A stretch of 64,000 nt of DNA from an uncultured Methylococcaceae bacterium (GTDB lineage Bacteria; Pseudomonadota; Gammaproteobacteria; Methylococcales; Methylomonadaceae), in contig CAJADF010000087.1 in assembly GCA_903938485.1 (NCBI GenBank), positions 1 through 64,000 of the forward strand. Reading direction: 5' to 3'. The translations under genes and the position numbers were made by a program. The notes under the pieces were generated by a model. The model ran no database searches, was not told where the DNA came from, and saw only the letters and a program-made list of their open reading frames with translations. Positions 26,025 through 34,558 of this stretch are shown here, in pieces (positions within the stretch are counted from its first letter, which is position 1; each line of letters starts with the position of its first letter).

Positions 26025-27041
26025 TTAGTTTATATTGATTAAGTGTTTGGATTTTTCGCCAGCTACTTCTTTAACGAGTTTAGGTACCAGATAGCCGGGT
26101 AGTGTGTTTTGTAGTTCTTTAATAAGGCCTCTTGCTGTAGATTCGGGGACTTCAAAATGCCCTGTGCCTGTTGCTTTATCTAATAAATGTAAGTAATAAG
26201 GGATAACTCCTATTTCAAATAGCTTTTCGCTGAGTTGGCTTAAAGTATCAGAATCATCATTAACGCCTTTGAGTAATACCGCCTGATTAAATAGAATAAA
26301 TCCTTGCTTTTTTAATAGGCTTAAAGCAATTTTAACGCGTGAATTTATTTCGTTTGCATGGTTACAATGCACAATAAATATGATTTGTTTATGGCATTCA
26401 TTAAGCGTATTGATTAATTCTTGTGTAATTCTGGCAGGTAAAACTATCGGTAAGCGAGAATGAACTCGGATGCGTTTTAAATGAGGAATGTCACTTAATT
26501 TTTGTATTAATATTTTTAAACGCGCATCACTTAAAGTTAATGGGTCGCCGCCACTTAAAATAACCTCATTTATTTCTGGTTGTTTGGCTATATATTCAAT
26601 ACCAGAGTTTTCACTGTGTTTATTGAGTTGCAGTTCGCTATATGGAAAATTGCGTCTAAAACAATAACGGCAATTAATGGCGCAACTGCCGGTGTTAATA
26701 AATAAGGATCTGCCATGATATTTATGTAAAACCCCAGTTTTTATTGCAGATGGAATATCACCCACAGGATCGTTGCTAAAGCCTGGATAGACTTTAAGTT
26801 CATCATTGACAGGTAATATTTGTCGTAATAGGGGGTCATTAAAATCACCTTTTTTAATGCTAGCAGCGAAATTTAACGGTACCCGTAATGGAAAGTGTTT
26901 AGTGGCCTCTAAGGAAACGGGTAAGTCTTTAATTTTTAAGTGTAGATAATCACATAGCTCGTCTATAGAATTAAAAGCGTCTGCAAGTTGTTGTTGCCAG
27001 TTTTTAGCAAAATGCTGCGTTTCGTTCTGTGGATTTAACAT
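26025..27041 (-). CDS. epmB: EF-P beta-lysylation protein EpmB (lysine 2,3-aminomutase-like)
   Basis: This radical-SAM enzyme converts alpha-lysine to beta-lysine for EF-P modification. The cluster motif CAINCRYCFRR supplies C-x3-C-x2-C, followed by LSGGDPLTLSD. The ATG at 27041 gives 338 residues, close to E. coli EpmB (342), and its N-terminus NWQQQLADAFNSIDEL aligns with that protein. An ATG at 27113 would add 24 residues and sit almost at the efp start, so it is less likely. Divergent from efp; together with epmA the whole lysylation set is here. Confidence 0.93.
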   Translation of the reverse strand: MLNPQNETQHFAKNWQQQLADAFNSIDELCDYLHLKIKDLPVSLEATKHFPLRVPLNFAASIKKGDFNDPLLRQILPVNDELKVYPGFSNDPVGDIPSAIKTGVLHKYHGRSLFINTGSCAINCRYCFRRNFPYSELQLNKHSENSGIEYIAKQPEINEVILSGGDPLTLSDARLKILIQKLSDIPHLKRIRVHSRLPIVLPARITQELINTLNECHKQIIFIVHCNHANEINSRVKIALSLLKKQGFILFNQAVLLKGVNDDSDTLSQLSEKLFEIGVIPYYLHLLDKATGTGHFEVPESTARGLIKELQNTLPGYLVPKLVKEVAGEKSKHLININ

Positions 27042-27125
27042 GAAAGAGTTATTTAAAGTTTCTATCAACGGGTAGCCTCCATTATAATGGCTAAGTTTTA
27101 TATTGTTTGTCATCTTGAGGATAAA

Positions 27126-27695
27126 ATGGCCATTTACAGTACCAATGAGTTTAAATCAGGGTTAAAAGTCATGTTAGATAATGACCCTTGTGCAATTATC
27201 GAAAACGAATTTGTTAAGCCCGGTAAAGGTCAAGCCTTTAATCGCGTTAAAATTAGAAACTTAAAAACCGGTCGCGTCATAGAGCGTACTTTCAAATCGG
27301 GTGATTCGCTTGAAAGCGCAGATGTTGTCGATGTTGAAATGCAATACCTTTATAACGATGGTGAATATCGCCACTTTATGACCCCTGAAAGCTTTGAGCA
27401 GTATCAATGTGATGCTAAAGCGGTGGGTGATGCAAGTAAATGGTTGAAAGATCAAGATATGTGTACCGTCACTTTGTGGAATGATGCTCCTTTGTCTGTT
27501 ACGCCGGCTAATTTTGTTGAATTAACCATTGTGGAAACAGATCCTGGTGTGCGTGGTGATACGTCAGGTGGCGGTGGTAAGCCAGCAACTTTAGATACGG
27601 GTGCCGTAGTGAGGGTGCCTTTATTTGTACAGCAAGGTGAAGTAATTAAAGTTGATACCCGTACCGGCGAATATATTTCTCGCGTTAAAGAATAG
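27126..27695 (+). CDS. efp: Elongation factor P
   Basis: EF-P helps ribosomes through polyproline stretches. The ATG at 27126 has GAGGA just upstream and gives the standard [17 protein letters not shown]; an in-frame start at 27087 lacks homology. The 189-residue length is normal. Lys34 in KPGKGQA is the beta-lysylation site, and the neighbours epmB and epmA make this modification. Three beta-barrel domains follow in the expected order, ending with [13 protein letters not shown]. Confidence 0.98.
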   Translation: MAIYSTNEFKSGLKVMLDNDPCAIIENEFVKPGKGQAFNRVKIRNLKTGRVIERTFKSGDSLESADVVDVEMQYLYNDGEYRHFMTPESFEQYQCDAKAVGDASKWLKDQDMCTVTLWNDAPLSVTPANFVELTIVETDPGVRGDTSGGGGKPATLDTGAVVRVPLFVQQGEVIKVDTRTGEYISRVKE

Positions 27696-28675
27696 TGCAT
27701 GTTGCTTGGCAACCTACGGCTAGTCTTGATTCTTTATATTTAAGAGCAGAAATTCTCAGAAAAATTAGAGGTTTCTTTTTAGCAAGGAATGTATTGGAGG
27801 TCGAGACACCGATATTGGGGCATAGTTGTGGTACAGATCCATACTTAGATTTTTTTACCACAAGCTATGGACTAGTCTCAGAAAGTGATACGCTTTTTTT
27901 ACAGACTTCTCCTGAGTTTGCGATGAAGCGGTTATTGTGCGCTGGGTCAGGGTCTATTTACCAGATTTGTAAAGCTTTTAGAAATGGCGAAGTGGGTCGT
28001 TTTCATAATCCTGAATTTACTATGTTGGAATGGTACAGAGTGGGATATAACTTAGCGGATTTAATAGCTGAAGTTATTGAGTTACTTGAATATCTGAGTG
28101 TAGGTTTTTTATCTTTAAGTGCAACGGAGCAGTTTAGTTATCAGGATGTTTTTTTTGAGAAAACAGGGTTGGATTCGCTTGTATTCTCATTAGAGCGCTA
28201 TTCTGCTTTTGCTTTAAACCATAATCATTCTGAAGCACTTGCCATATGTGGCCATGATCATGGTTTGTGGTTAGATTTTATATTTAGTCATTATGTTCAG
28301 CCTGCGTTAGGGCTATCAGGATTTTGTTTGGTTTACGGTTATCCAGCAATTCAATCTTCACTAGCGCGAATTAATCAAAATAATCCAAATACCGTGGAGC
28401 GTGTTGAAGTGTTTTTTAATGGCATTGAATTAGGTAATGGCTATTATGAATTGCAGGATTCTAAAGAACAAAATCAGCGTTTTGATTTAGAAATAAAGTA
28501 TAGAGATTTAACCGGGCGACCTAGAGTGGTCAAAGATGATCGACTACTTTCCGCGCTAGAATTTGGCTTGCCTGAGTGTGCAGGGATAGCTATTGGTTTA
28601 GATAGATTATTAATGATTTTATCTCAAAATACTCATATAGAGGATGTGCTTAGTTTTCCAATAGCTAGGGCCTAA
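27695..28675 (+). CDS. epmA: EF-P--(R)-beta-lysine ligase EpmA (PoxA/GenX)
   Basis: The 326 residues are a class II lysyl-tRNA synthetase catalytic core without the anticodon-binding domain. The GTG start overlaps the efp stop by one base (TAGTG), so it is translated with its substrate. Class II motifs are visible: VLEVETPILG (motif 1), FRNGEVGRFHNPEFTMLEWY (motif 2) and GIAIGLDRLLMILSQ (motif 3). EpmC, the hydroxylase, is not in the window. Confidence 0.96.
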   Translation: MHVAWQPTASLDSLYLRAEILRKIRGFFLARNVLEVETPILGHSCGTDPYLDFFTTSYGLVSESDTLFLQTSPEFAMKRLLCAGSGSIYQICKAFRNGEVGRFHNPEFTMLEWYRVGYNLADLIAEVIELLEYLSVGFLSLSATEQFSYQDVFFEKTGLDSLVFSLERYSAFALNHNHSEALAICGHDHGLWLDFIFSHYVQPALGLSGFCLVYGYPAIQSSLARINQNNPNTVERVEVFFNGIELGNGYYELQDSKEQNQRFDLEIKYRDLTGRPRVVKDDRLLSALEFGLPECAGIAIGLDRLLMILSQNTHIEDVLSFPIARA

Positions 28676-28693
28676 GACTCTTATAAATAGTTA

Positions 28694-28702
28694 TGCTATA
28701 AT
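28694..28702 (+). promoter_or_regulatory. Extended -10 promoter before bamA
   Basis: TGCTATAAT is a perfect extended -10 (TG-n-TATAAT, hexamer at 28697-28702), about 50 bases before the bamA ATG. The -35 region has no good match, as is usual for extended -10 promoters. It probably drives the bamA-to-rnhB genes. Confidence 0.6.
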
Positions 28703-28751
28703 TTCGTCGTTTTAATTATTTTAGATCCAGTGGATCTCATTTCCCTCATAA

Positions 28752-31094
28752 ATGAAATCGAATATTTTTTCTTGTTTATTATTACTCGGGTTGTTGTTAT
28801 CTTGGGGCGTTAAAGCCGAAGAAGAGTTTGTGGTTAGAGATATTCAAGTTAAAGGTTTACAACGTATTTCTTTAGGTACCGTATTTAGTTATTTACCTGT
28901 TAATGTGGGTGAAAAGTTTTCTTTAGATAATGTAACGCCCTCTATTAAAGCTCTTTTTAAGACAGGTTTCTTTAAAGATGTTGTTTTAGAGAGAGAGGGT
29001 TCGACTCTGATAGTCAAAGTGATTGAAAGACCGTCCATTGCAAAAATAGTATTTGAAGGAAATAAAGATTTAAGTAAAGATGATTTAACCAAGGCTCTAG
29101 ATAAGATTGGTTTATCTGAAGGTAAGATATTTGATCGTCAAATTTTAGATAAGGTAGAGCAAGAGTTAACGCGCCAGTATCTAAGTCATGGTAAGTACGG
29201 TTTAAAAATTAAAATTGATGTGGCTGATTTAACAAGAAATCGAGTGGGCATTAATATTAAAATTTCCGAAGGTCGAGTTACTAAGATTAAGCAGATTAAT
29301 ATAGTGGGTAATCAAGCTTTTGAAGAAAAGGTATTATTAGGTAAATTTGAATTAAGTACCTCAAATTTATTGTCTTTTTATACCAAGAATGATCAATATT
29401 CTAAACAAAAGTTAGGCGCAGATTTAGAAACATTAAGATCGTATTATTTGGATAGAGGTTACATTAACTTTTCTGTTGAATCTACTCAGGTAGCCATCAC
29501 TCCCGATAAAAAAGATATTTATGTCACTATTAATGTTAAAGAAGGTGATGTTTATTCTGTATCAAAGGTTAAGTTGGCTGGCAATTTAGTAGTTCCGTCG
29601 ACAGAATTAATCAAGTTAGTGGGTATTGGTCCAGGTGAAATTTTTTCTAGAAAAAGTGCGACGGAAACTTCTAAAGCTATTCAAGATCGTTTAGGTGACG
29701 ATGGTTATGCATTTGCAAACGTTAACATGGTGCCTGAAATTAATGAGAGTCAGAAAACGGTAGAGATGTCTTTTTTTGTTGATCCAGGTAAGCGCGTTTA
29801 TGTGCATCGAGTTAATTTTGTCGGCAATGCTAAAACACGTGACGAAGTTTTACGACGCGAGATGCGTCAAATGGAGGCTAGTTGGGCTTCAAGTTCAAAG
29901 ATTGAAAGATCAAAAACCCGTTTAGAGCGCTTAGGTTTCTTTGAAAGTGTTAATGTGGAAACACCACCTGTTGTGGGTAGTTCAGATCAGATTGATGTTA
30001 ACTACACAGTAGTGGAAAAGTCTTCAGGTAATTTGTCTGCCGGTGTTGGGTTTTCTCAGGTACAGGGTATCGTGCTAAATGCAAATATCGCACAAGATAA
30101 TGTATTTGGATCCGGTAAACGAGTGAATATCGCATTTAACAATAGTAGTTACATTACTAGTTATCAGTTTGGTTTTTCCAATCCTTATTTTACTACTGAC
30201 GGGGTGAGTCAAGGTTATAACTTGGGTTATACTAAAAGAAATGCGGGACAAATTAATATCGCGAATTACAATACCAGCGTTGCGAATGCAGGTATTAACT
30301 TTGGCATACCTTTAAATGAGTTTGATCAAGTGCGATTTGATACGGATGTTAAACATACTTCTTTATCGACTACATATTATTCATCAGAGCAAATTTATGA
30401 ATTCACAAAACATCAAGGTGATACTTTTTTAACGTATAGTCAAGGTATAAGTTGGGTACACGATACTTTTAATCGTGCTATGTTTCCAAACAGTGGAGCT
30501 CAACAACGATTATCAGGGTTAGCAACTATACCTGGTAGTGACTTAGAGTATTATAAAATTGGTTATCGTCAACAGCGTTATTTTCCGTTAGCTAAAGATT
30601 TCACTTTTAAATTGAATGGTGAAATTGGTTATGCTGGGGGGTATGGTAGTACCCATTCGTTGCCTTTCTTTGAGAATTATTTTATGGGTGGGTCGGGCTC
30701 AGTTAGAGGTTTTAAGAATAATACAATGGGGCCAAGAGATTCTAATGGTTACCCTATTGGAGGTTCTGTTAAAATGATTGGTAATGCAGAATTATTTTTT
30801 CCTGTCCCTTTTATGGCCGAGACAAAATCCGTGCGCCTAGGTACCTTCTTAGATGTGGGAGCACTTAATAATAGTTTGACCTTTGACAATATGAAGTATT
30901 CTGCTGGATTGTCTGGTGAATGGTTGTCTCCTTTTGGTGCTTTATCAGTGAGCGCTGCGTATCCCCTTAATACAGGCAATTATACTTTCGATCGATACAA
31001 TCCTTATGGGCCTAATCCAGTTAAAGAATCAGATCTGATTCATGCAAAAGATCAAACTCAATTCTTTCAATTTAATTTTGGACAAAATTTCTAA
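28752..31094 (+). CDS. bamA: Outer membrane protein assembly factor BamA
   Basis: BamA inserts beta-barrel proteins into the outer membrane. The 780 residues start with a signal peptide (LLLSWGVKA), followed by five POTRA domains to about residue 425 and a 16-strand barrel containing VRGF near residue 655 (the loop-6 motif) and ending in phenylalanine. Length is typical. It leads bamA-skp-fabZ-lpxA-rnhB. The rseP gene that often lies upstream is absent. Confidence 0.98.
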   Translation: MKSNIFSCLLLLGLLLSWGVKAEEEFVVRDIQVKGLQRISLGTVFSYLPVNVGEKFSLDNVTPSIKALFKTGFFKDVVLEREGSTLIVKVIERPSIAKIVFEGNKDLSKDDLTKALDKIGLSEGKIFDRQILDKVEQELTRQYLSHGKYGLKIKIDVADLTRNRVGINIKISEGRVTKIKQINIVGNQAFEEKVLLGKFELSTSNLLSFYTKNDQYSKQKLGADLETLRSYYLDRGYINFSVESTQVAITPDKKDIYVTINVKEGDVYSVSKVKLAGNLVVPSTELIKLVGIGPGEIFSRKSATETSKAIQDRLGDDGYAFANVNMVPEINESQKTVEMSFFVDPGKRVYVHRVNFVGNAKTRDEVLRREMRQMEASWASSSKIERSKTRLERLGFFESVNVETPPVVGSSDQIDVNYTVVEKSSGNLSAGVGFSQVQGIVLNANIAQDNVFGSGKRVNIAFNNSSYITSYQFGFSNPYFTTDGVSQGYNLGYTKRNAGQINIANYNTSVANAGINFGIPLNEFDQVRFDTDVKHTSLSTTYYSSEQIYEFTKHQGDTFLTYSQGISWVHDTFNRAMFPNSGAQQRLSGLATIPGSDLEYYKIGYRQQRYFPLAKDFTFKLNGEIGYAGGYGSTHSLPFFENYFMGGSGSVRGFKNNTMGPRDSNGYPIGGSVKMIGNAELFFPVPFMAETKSVRLGTFLDVGALNNSLTFDNMKYSAGLSGEWLSPFGALSVSAAYPLNTGNYTFDRYNPYGPNPVKESDLIHAKDQTQFFQFNFGQNF

Positions 31095-31190
31095 TACATC
31101 ATATTTTAGATTATGAGGCTTATCCTCTATAATCAGTTTTAAATTGCTTGCTATAACCTTTTATTTAACTAACCCGAGATAAACTTAACA

Positions 31191-31691
31191 ATGAAAAAGA
31201 AAATTGCTTTATTTTTAGGCCTTTTGTTTGCAACTAACATGAGTTATGCAGATTTAAAAATTGGTTTTGTGAATATTCCTGCGGTACTTGAAAAAGCACC
31301 ACAAGCCGAGAAAGCTAAAAAAAGATTGGAAGAAAAATTTTCTCCAAGAGATAAGCAATTAGCAGCTCAAGCTAAAGAAATTCAAACCATGGAAGAAAAA
31401 CTAGCTAAAGATGCGGCTACGATGAGTGAGTCAGTAAAAGCAAAATTAGATAGTGATATTTTAAATAAAAAACGTGATGCAAAGCGATCTCAACAAGAGT
31501 TTAGTGAAGACTTCAATGCAAGTCGGAATGAAGAATTAGGTAAATTACAACGTAGAATTGTTGAAGCAGTAAGAACCATTGCCAAAGATGATGGTTATGA
31601 TTTGTTATTAACTGATGGTGTTATTTATGCGAAAGATCAGTTTGATATTACAACACAAGTTCAAACTAAATTAGCTACAATGCCTGAATAA
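31191..31691 (+). CDS. skp: OmpH/Skp family periplasmic chaperone
   Basis: The 166 residues have a signal peptide (LFLGLLFATNMSYA), the LKIGFVNIPAVLEKAP core strand, long charged helices (about residues 45-115) that form the tentacles of the Skp trimer, and a C-terminal LLLTDGVIYA strand. Skp keeps outer-membrane proteins soluble on the way to BamA. It follows bamA by about 95 bases as usual. Confidence 0.95.
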   Translation: MKKKIALFLGLLFATNMSYADLKIGFVNIPAVLEKAPQAEKAKKRLEEKFSPRDKQLAAQAKEIQTMEEKLAKDAATMSESVKAKLDSDILNKKRDAKRSQQEFSEDFNASRNEELGKLQRRIVEAVRTIAKDDGYDLLLTDGVIYAKDQFDITTQVQTKLATMPE

Positions 31692-31746
31692 GCAATTTTT
31701 TAATAAAGTTTAATTTATTTATATTTTACATTGACCTAATACACAC

Positions 31747-32190
31747 ATGTCTATTACTTTAGATATATTACAAATTCAAGCATTTCTACCACATCGATAT
31801 CCGTTTCTGTTAGTTGATAAGGTCATAGAGTGTGAGCCGGGTAAACGTTTACTCGGCGTTAAAAATGTCACTTATAATGAGCCTTTTTTTCAGGGGCATT
31901 TCCCACAAAAACCTATTATGCCGGGTGTTTTGATTTTGGAGGCTTTGGCTCAAACCACTGGTTTATTAGCGTCTGAAACGGCAGGTGATGAACTTGCTGG
32001 GATGATTTATTATTTGGTAGGTATCGATAAAGCTAAGTTTAAGAGGCCTGTCGTTCCTGGTGACCAATTGATGCTAGAGTCAACATACGTTAAAAGTAAA
32101 CGAAATATTTGGGCATTTGAGTGTGTTGCTTCAGTCGATGGTGAGTTTGTGGCGAGTGCTGAAATCAGATGTGCAGCGGTGGTCGATTGA
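31747..32190 (+). CDS. fabZ: 3-hydroxyacyl-ACP dehydratase FabZ
   Basis: The 147-residue hot-dog fold enzyme dehydrates 3-hydroxyacyl-ACP in fatty-acid synthesis. Catalytic His51 in [11 protein letters not shown] and Glu65 in LILEALAQ are present. In most gammaproteobacteria lpxD lies between skp and fabZ; here it is missing and only 55 bases separate the two genes. The stop overlaps the lpxA start. Confidence 0.98.
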   Translation: MSITLDILQIQAFLPHRYPFLLVDKVIECEPGKRLLGVKNVTYNEPFFQGHFPQKPIMPGVLILEALAQTTGLLASETAGDELAGMIYYLVGIDKAKFKRPVVPGDQLMLESTYVKSKRNIWAFECVASVDGEFVASAEIRCAAVVD

Positions 32191-32963
32191 GTTTAATTCA
32201 TCCAACAGCCATTATTGATAAAAATGCTGAAGTAGCTACTGATGTAGCTGTGGGTGCTTTTTCTGTTATTGGTGCGGGTGTAAAAATTGGTTCTGGAACG
32301 ATTGTGGGGCCTCATGTTGTAATTAATGGTCCGACTTTAATTGGTAAAGATAATCATATTTATCAGTTTTGCTCAGTCGGTGAAGACCCACAAGATAAAA
32401 AGTATGCAGCCGAAATAACTCGTCTTGAAGTTGGAGATAGAAACGTTATTCGGGAGTTTACATCAATGCATCGAGGTACGGTCCAAGATAAGAGTTTAAC
32501 TAAAATTGGTAGTGATAATCTTTTCATGGCATATACTCATGTCGCTCATGATTGTGTCATTGGTGATAATGTAATTATGGCCAATGGTGCATCTTTAGCG
32601 GGCCACGTTCATCTTAATAGTCATGCAATTTTGGGCGGATTTACTTTAGTTCATCAGTTTACCCAAGTAGGTCAATATAGTTTTGCAGCTATGGGTAGTG
32701 CTATTACGCAAGACATTCCGCCTTTTGTTATGGTGGGAGGTAAGCCTACACGTCCACATGGAATTAATTCAGTGGGTATGGAGCGTAAAGGCATTTCGCC
32801 TGAAGATATTCGACTCATTAGAAATGCGTACAAAATTATTTATAAAATGAATTTGCGTTTAGAGGATGCTATTGAAAAAATTGAAGAAATGGCTGGCGAA
32901 AGTCAGCATGTTTCGGATTTGGTAAGTTTTCTACGAAATGTAACTAGAGGTATTTTAAGATAG
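32187..32963 (+). CDS. lpxA: UDP-N-acetylglucosamine acyltransferase LpxA
   Basis: First enzyme of lipid A synthesis. I chose the TTG at 32187, which overlaps the fabZ stop (TTGA) and has GGTGG upstream; it gives 258 residues beginning near HPTAIID. An ATG at 32169 is possible. Left-handed beta-helix hexapeptides fill residues 1-190, with catalytic His121 in [10 protein letters not shown] (His125 in E. coli), followed by the helical C-terminal domain. It is followed directly by rnhB; the usual lpxB between them is missing. Confidence 0.97.
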   Translation: MSLIHPTAIIDKNAEVATDVAVGAFSVIGAGVKIGSGTIVGPHVVINGPTLIGKDNHIYQFCSVGEDPQDKKYAAEITRLEVGDRNVIREFTSMHRGTVQDKSLTKIGSDNLFMAYTHVAHDCVIGDNVIMANGASLAGHVHLNSHAILGGFTLVHQFTQVGQYSFAAMGSAITQDIPPFVMVGGKPTRPHGINSVGMERKGISPEDIRLIRNAYKIIYKMNLRLEDAIEKIEEMAGESQHVSDLVSFLRNVTRGILR

Positions 32964-33550
32964 TTAAAGAGGATATTTTAACGGGCAATTTTGTTGCTGG
33001 TGTTGATGAAGCTGGACGCGGGCCTTTGGCAGGTCCGGTCGTTGCAGCTGCTGTAATTTTAGATCCAAAAAAACCTATTGATGGTTTAGCCGATTCAAAA
33101 AAACTATGTGAGCGTAAACGCGATACTCTTTTTGACATTATCAAAACAAATAGTCATTGTTGGTCTATTGCACTTGCGAGTGTTGAAGAAATTGATCAAA
33201 TCAATATATTGCAGGCCACAATGTTGGCTATGCAACGCGCTGTTGAAGGATTAGGCTTTCAGCCAGATGTGGTTTTAGTAGACGGTAATCGTTTACCTAT
33301 TCTTTCAATGCCTGCTCAAGCTATTATTAAAGGTGATAGTAAAATTAAATCTATTAGTGCGGCTTCAATATTAGCTAAAGTAGCGCGAGACAAAATAATG
33401 CTAGACCTTGCTAAGCAATATCCTAATTTTTGTTTTAAGCAGCATAAAGGTTATGGTACGCAACAGCACTTAGATGAAATTGCCCAGTTTGGAATTTTAG
33501 ATATCCATAGAAAATCATTCAATCCAATGAGAACGCTGTTATCAAAATAA
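32960..33550 (+). CDS. rnhB: Ribonuclease HII, probable AUA start
   Basis: RNase HII cuts RNA in RNA-DNA hybrids. The conserved [17 protein letters not shown] segment, with catalytic Asp and Glu, lies upstream of the first ATG/GTG/TTG in frame (TTG at 33026). The frame is open back to a stop at 32945. The best start I see is ATA at 32960, nine bases after AGAGG and overlapping the lpxA TAG (ATAG); ATT at 32975 is the alternative. This gives 196 residues, close to the E. coli 198. The downstream VLVDGN and [10 protein letters not shown] motifs are normal. Confidence 0.93.
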   Translation: MVKEDILTGNFVAGVDEAGRGPLAGPVVAAAVILDPKKPIDGLADSKKLCERKRDTLFDIIKTNSHCWSIALASVEEIDQINILQATMLAMQRAVEGLGFQPDVVLVDGNRLPILSMPAQAIIKGDSKIKSISAASILAKVARDKIMLDLAKQYPNFCFKQHKGYGTQQHLDEIAQFGILDIHRKSFNPMRTLLSK

Positions 33551-33568
33551 GCTCGGCTTCTTGAAAGC

Positions 33569-34558
33569 TTAAATGACAGACAATGGTTCTTCTTCCATCA
33601 GTGCTATTTGTTCGCGTAGCTCAATAATTCTATCTTGCCAGTAGCGTGCAGTATTAAACCAAGGGAAAGCCATTGGAAATGCGGGATCGTCCCAACGTTT
33701 AGCTATCCAAGCCGAATAATGAATGAGGCGTAATGTCCTTAAAGCTTCTAGAAGATTAAGTTCATTAGGGTTAAAATCAAAAAAGGTTTTGTAACCATTT
33801 AATAAATACTCTAACTGCTGAGTCATTTCAGCACGATTGCCTGATAGTAACATCCACATATCTTGAATAGCGGGTCCCATTCTACTGTCGTCAAAATCAA
33901 CAAAATGCGGTCCAAAATCTGTCCATAAAATGTTACCAGGATAACAATCCCCATGTAATCTTATATGATGAAAGTGTCCAGCCCTTTCAAAACAGTGTTT
34001 AACGCAATTCAGAGCATGTTTTATAACGCCACTGTAGGTGTGATGCAAATCGCTGGGTAAAAAGGCACTATTTAAGAGGAAATGACTAGGCTCTTCACCA
34101 AAGGTAGCGACATTGAGTGTAGGTCTTTGTTTAAACGGTTTTAAGGCGCCGATAGCATGAATACGACCGATAAAACGTCCCATCCAGGCAAGTTTTTCAG
34201 CATTATCTATTTCTGGAACGCGTCCACCTTGTTTTGGGAACACAGAAAAGCGAAAGCCGTTGCTTTCCAGTAATGTTTGATGGTTGGTAAATTGTAAAGC
34301 AGGTACTACAGGAATTTCGTTATCCGCTAATTCCTGAATAAAGTGATGTTCTTCTATAATGGCTGCATCTGACCAGCGGTTTGGGCGATAAAATTTTGTA
34401 ACAATAGGAGCAGATTGCTCTAGCCCTATTTGGTAAACCCGATTTTCGTAGCTGTTTAGGGCAAGTAAATGTCCATCACAAGCATAGCCAACACCTTCGA
34501 GTGCAGATAAAACAATATCAGGGCTTAGTTCAGAAAAAGGTGTTAGGTTATGGCTCAT
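33569..34558 (-). CDS. srkA: Stress-response serine/threonine kinase SrkA (YihE/RdoA)
   Basis: This 329-residue member of the YihE/RdoA aminoglycoside-phosphotransferase-like kinase family is thought to counter MazEF-linked programmed death in E. coli. The catalytic loop HGDCYPGNILW and the metal-binding VDFDDSRMGPAIQDMW are present, as is the N-terminal lobe ALNSYENRVYQIG. Its start overlaps the topA stop by four bases (ATGA), so the two are coupled. This pairing is not the E. coli arrangement with dsbA. Confidence 0.94.
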   Translation of the reverse strand: MSHNLTPFSELSPDIVLSALEGVGYACDGHLLALNSYENRVYQIGLEQSAPIVTKFYRPNRWSDAAIIEEHHFIQELADNEIPVVPALQFTNHQTLLESNGFRFSVFPKQGGRVPEIDNAEKLAWMGRFIGRIHAIGALKPFKQRPTLNVATFGEEPSHFLLNSAFLPSDLHHTYSGVIKHALNCVKHCFERAGHFHHIRLHGDCYPGNILWTDFGPHFVDFDDSRMGPAIQDMWMLLSGNRAEMTQQLEYLLNGYKTFFDFNPNELNLLEALRTLRLIHYSAWIAKRWDDPAFPMAFPWFNTARYWQDRIIELREQIALMEEEPLSVI

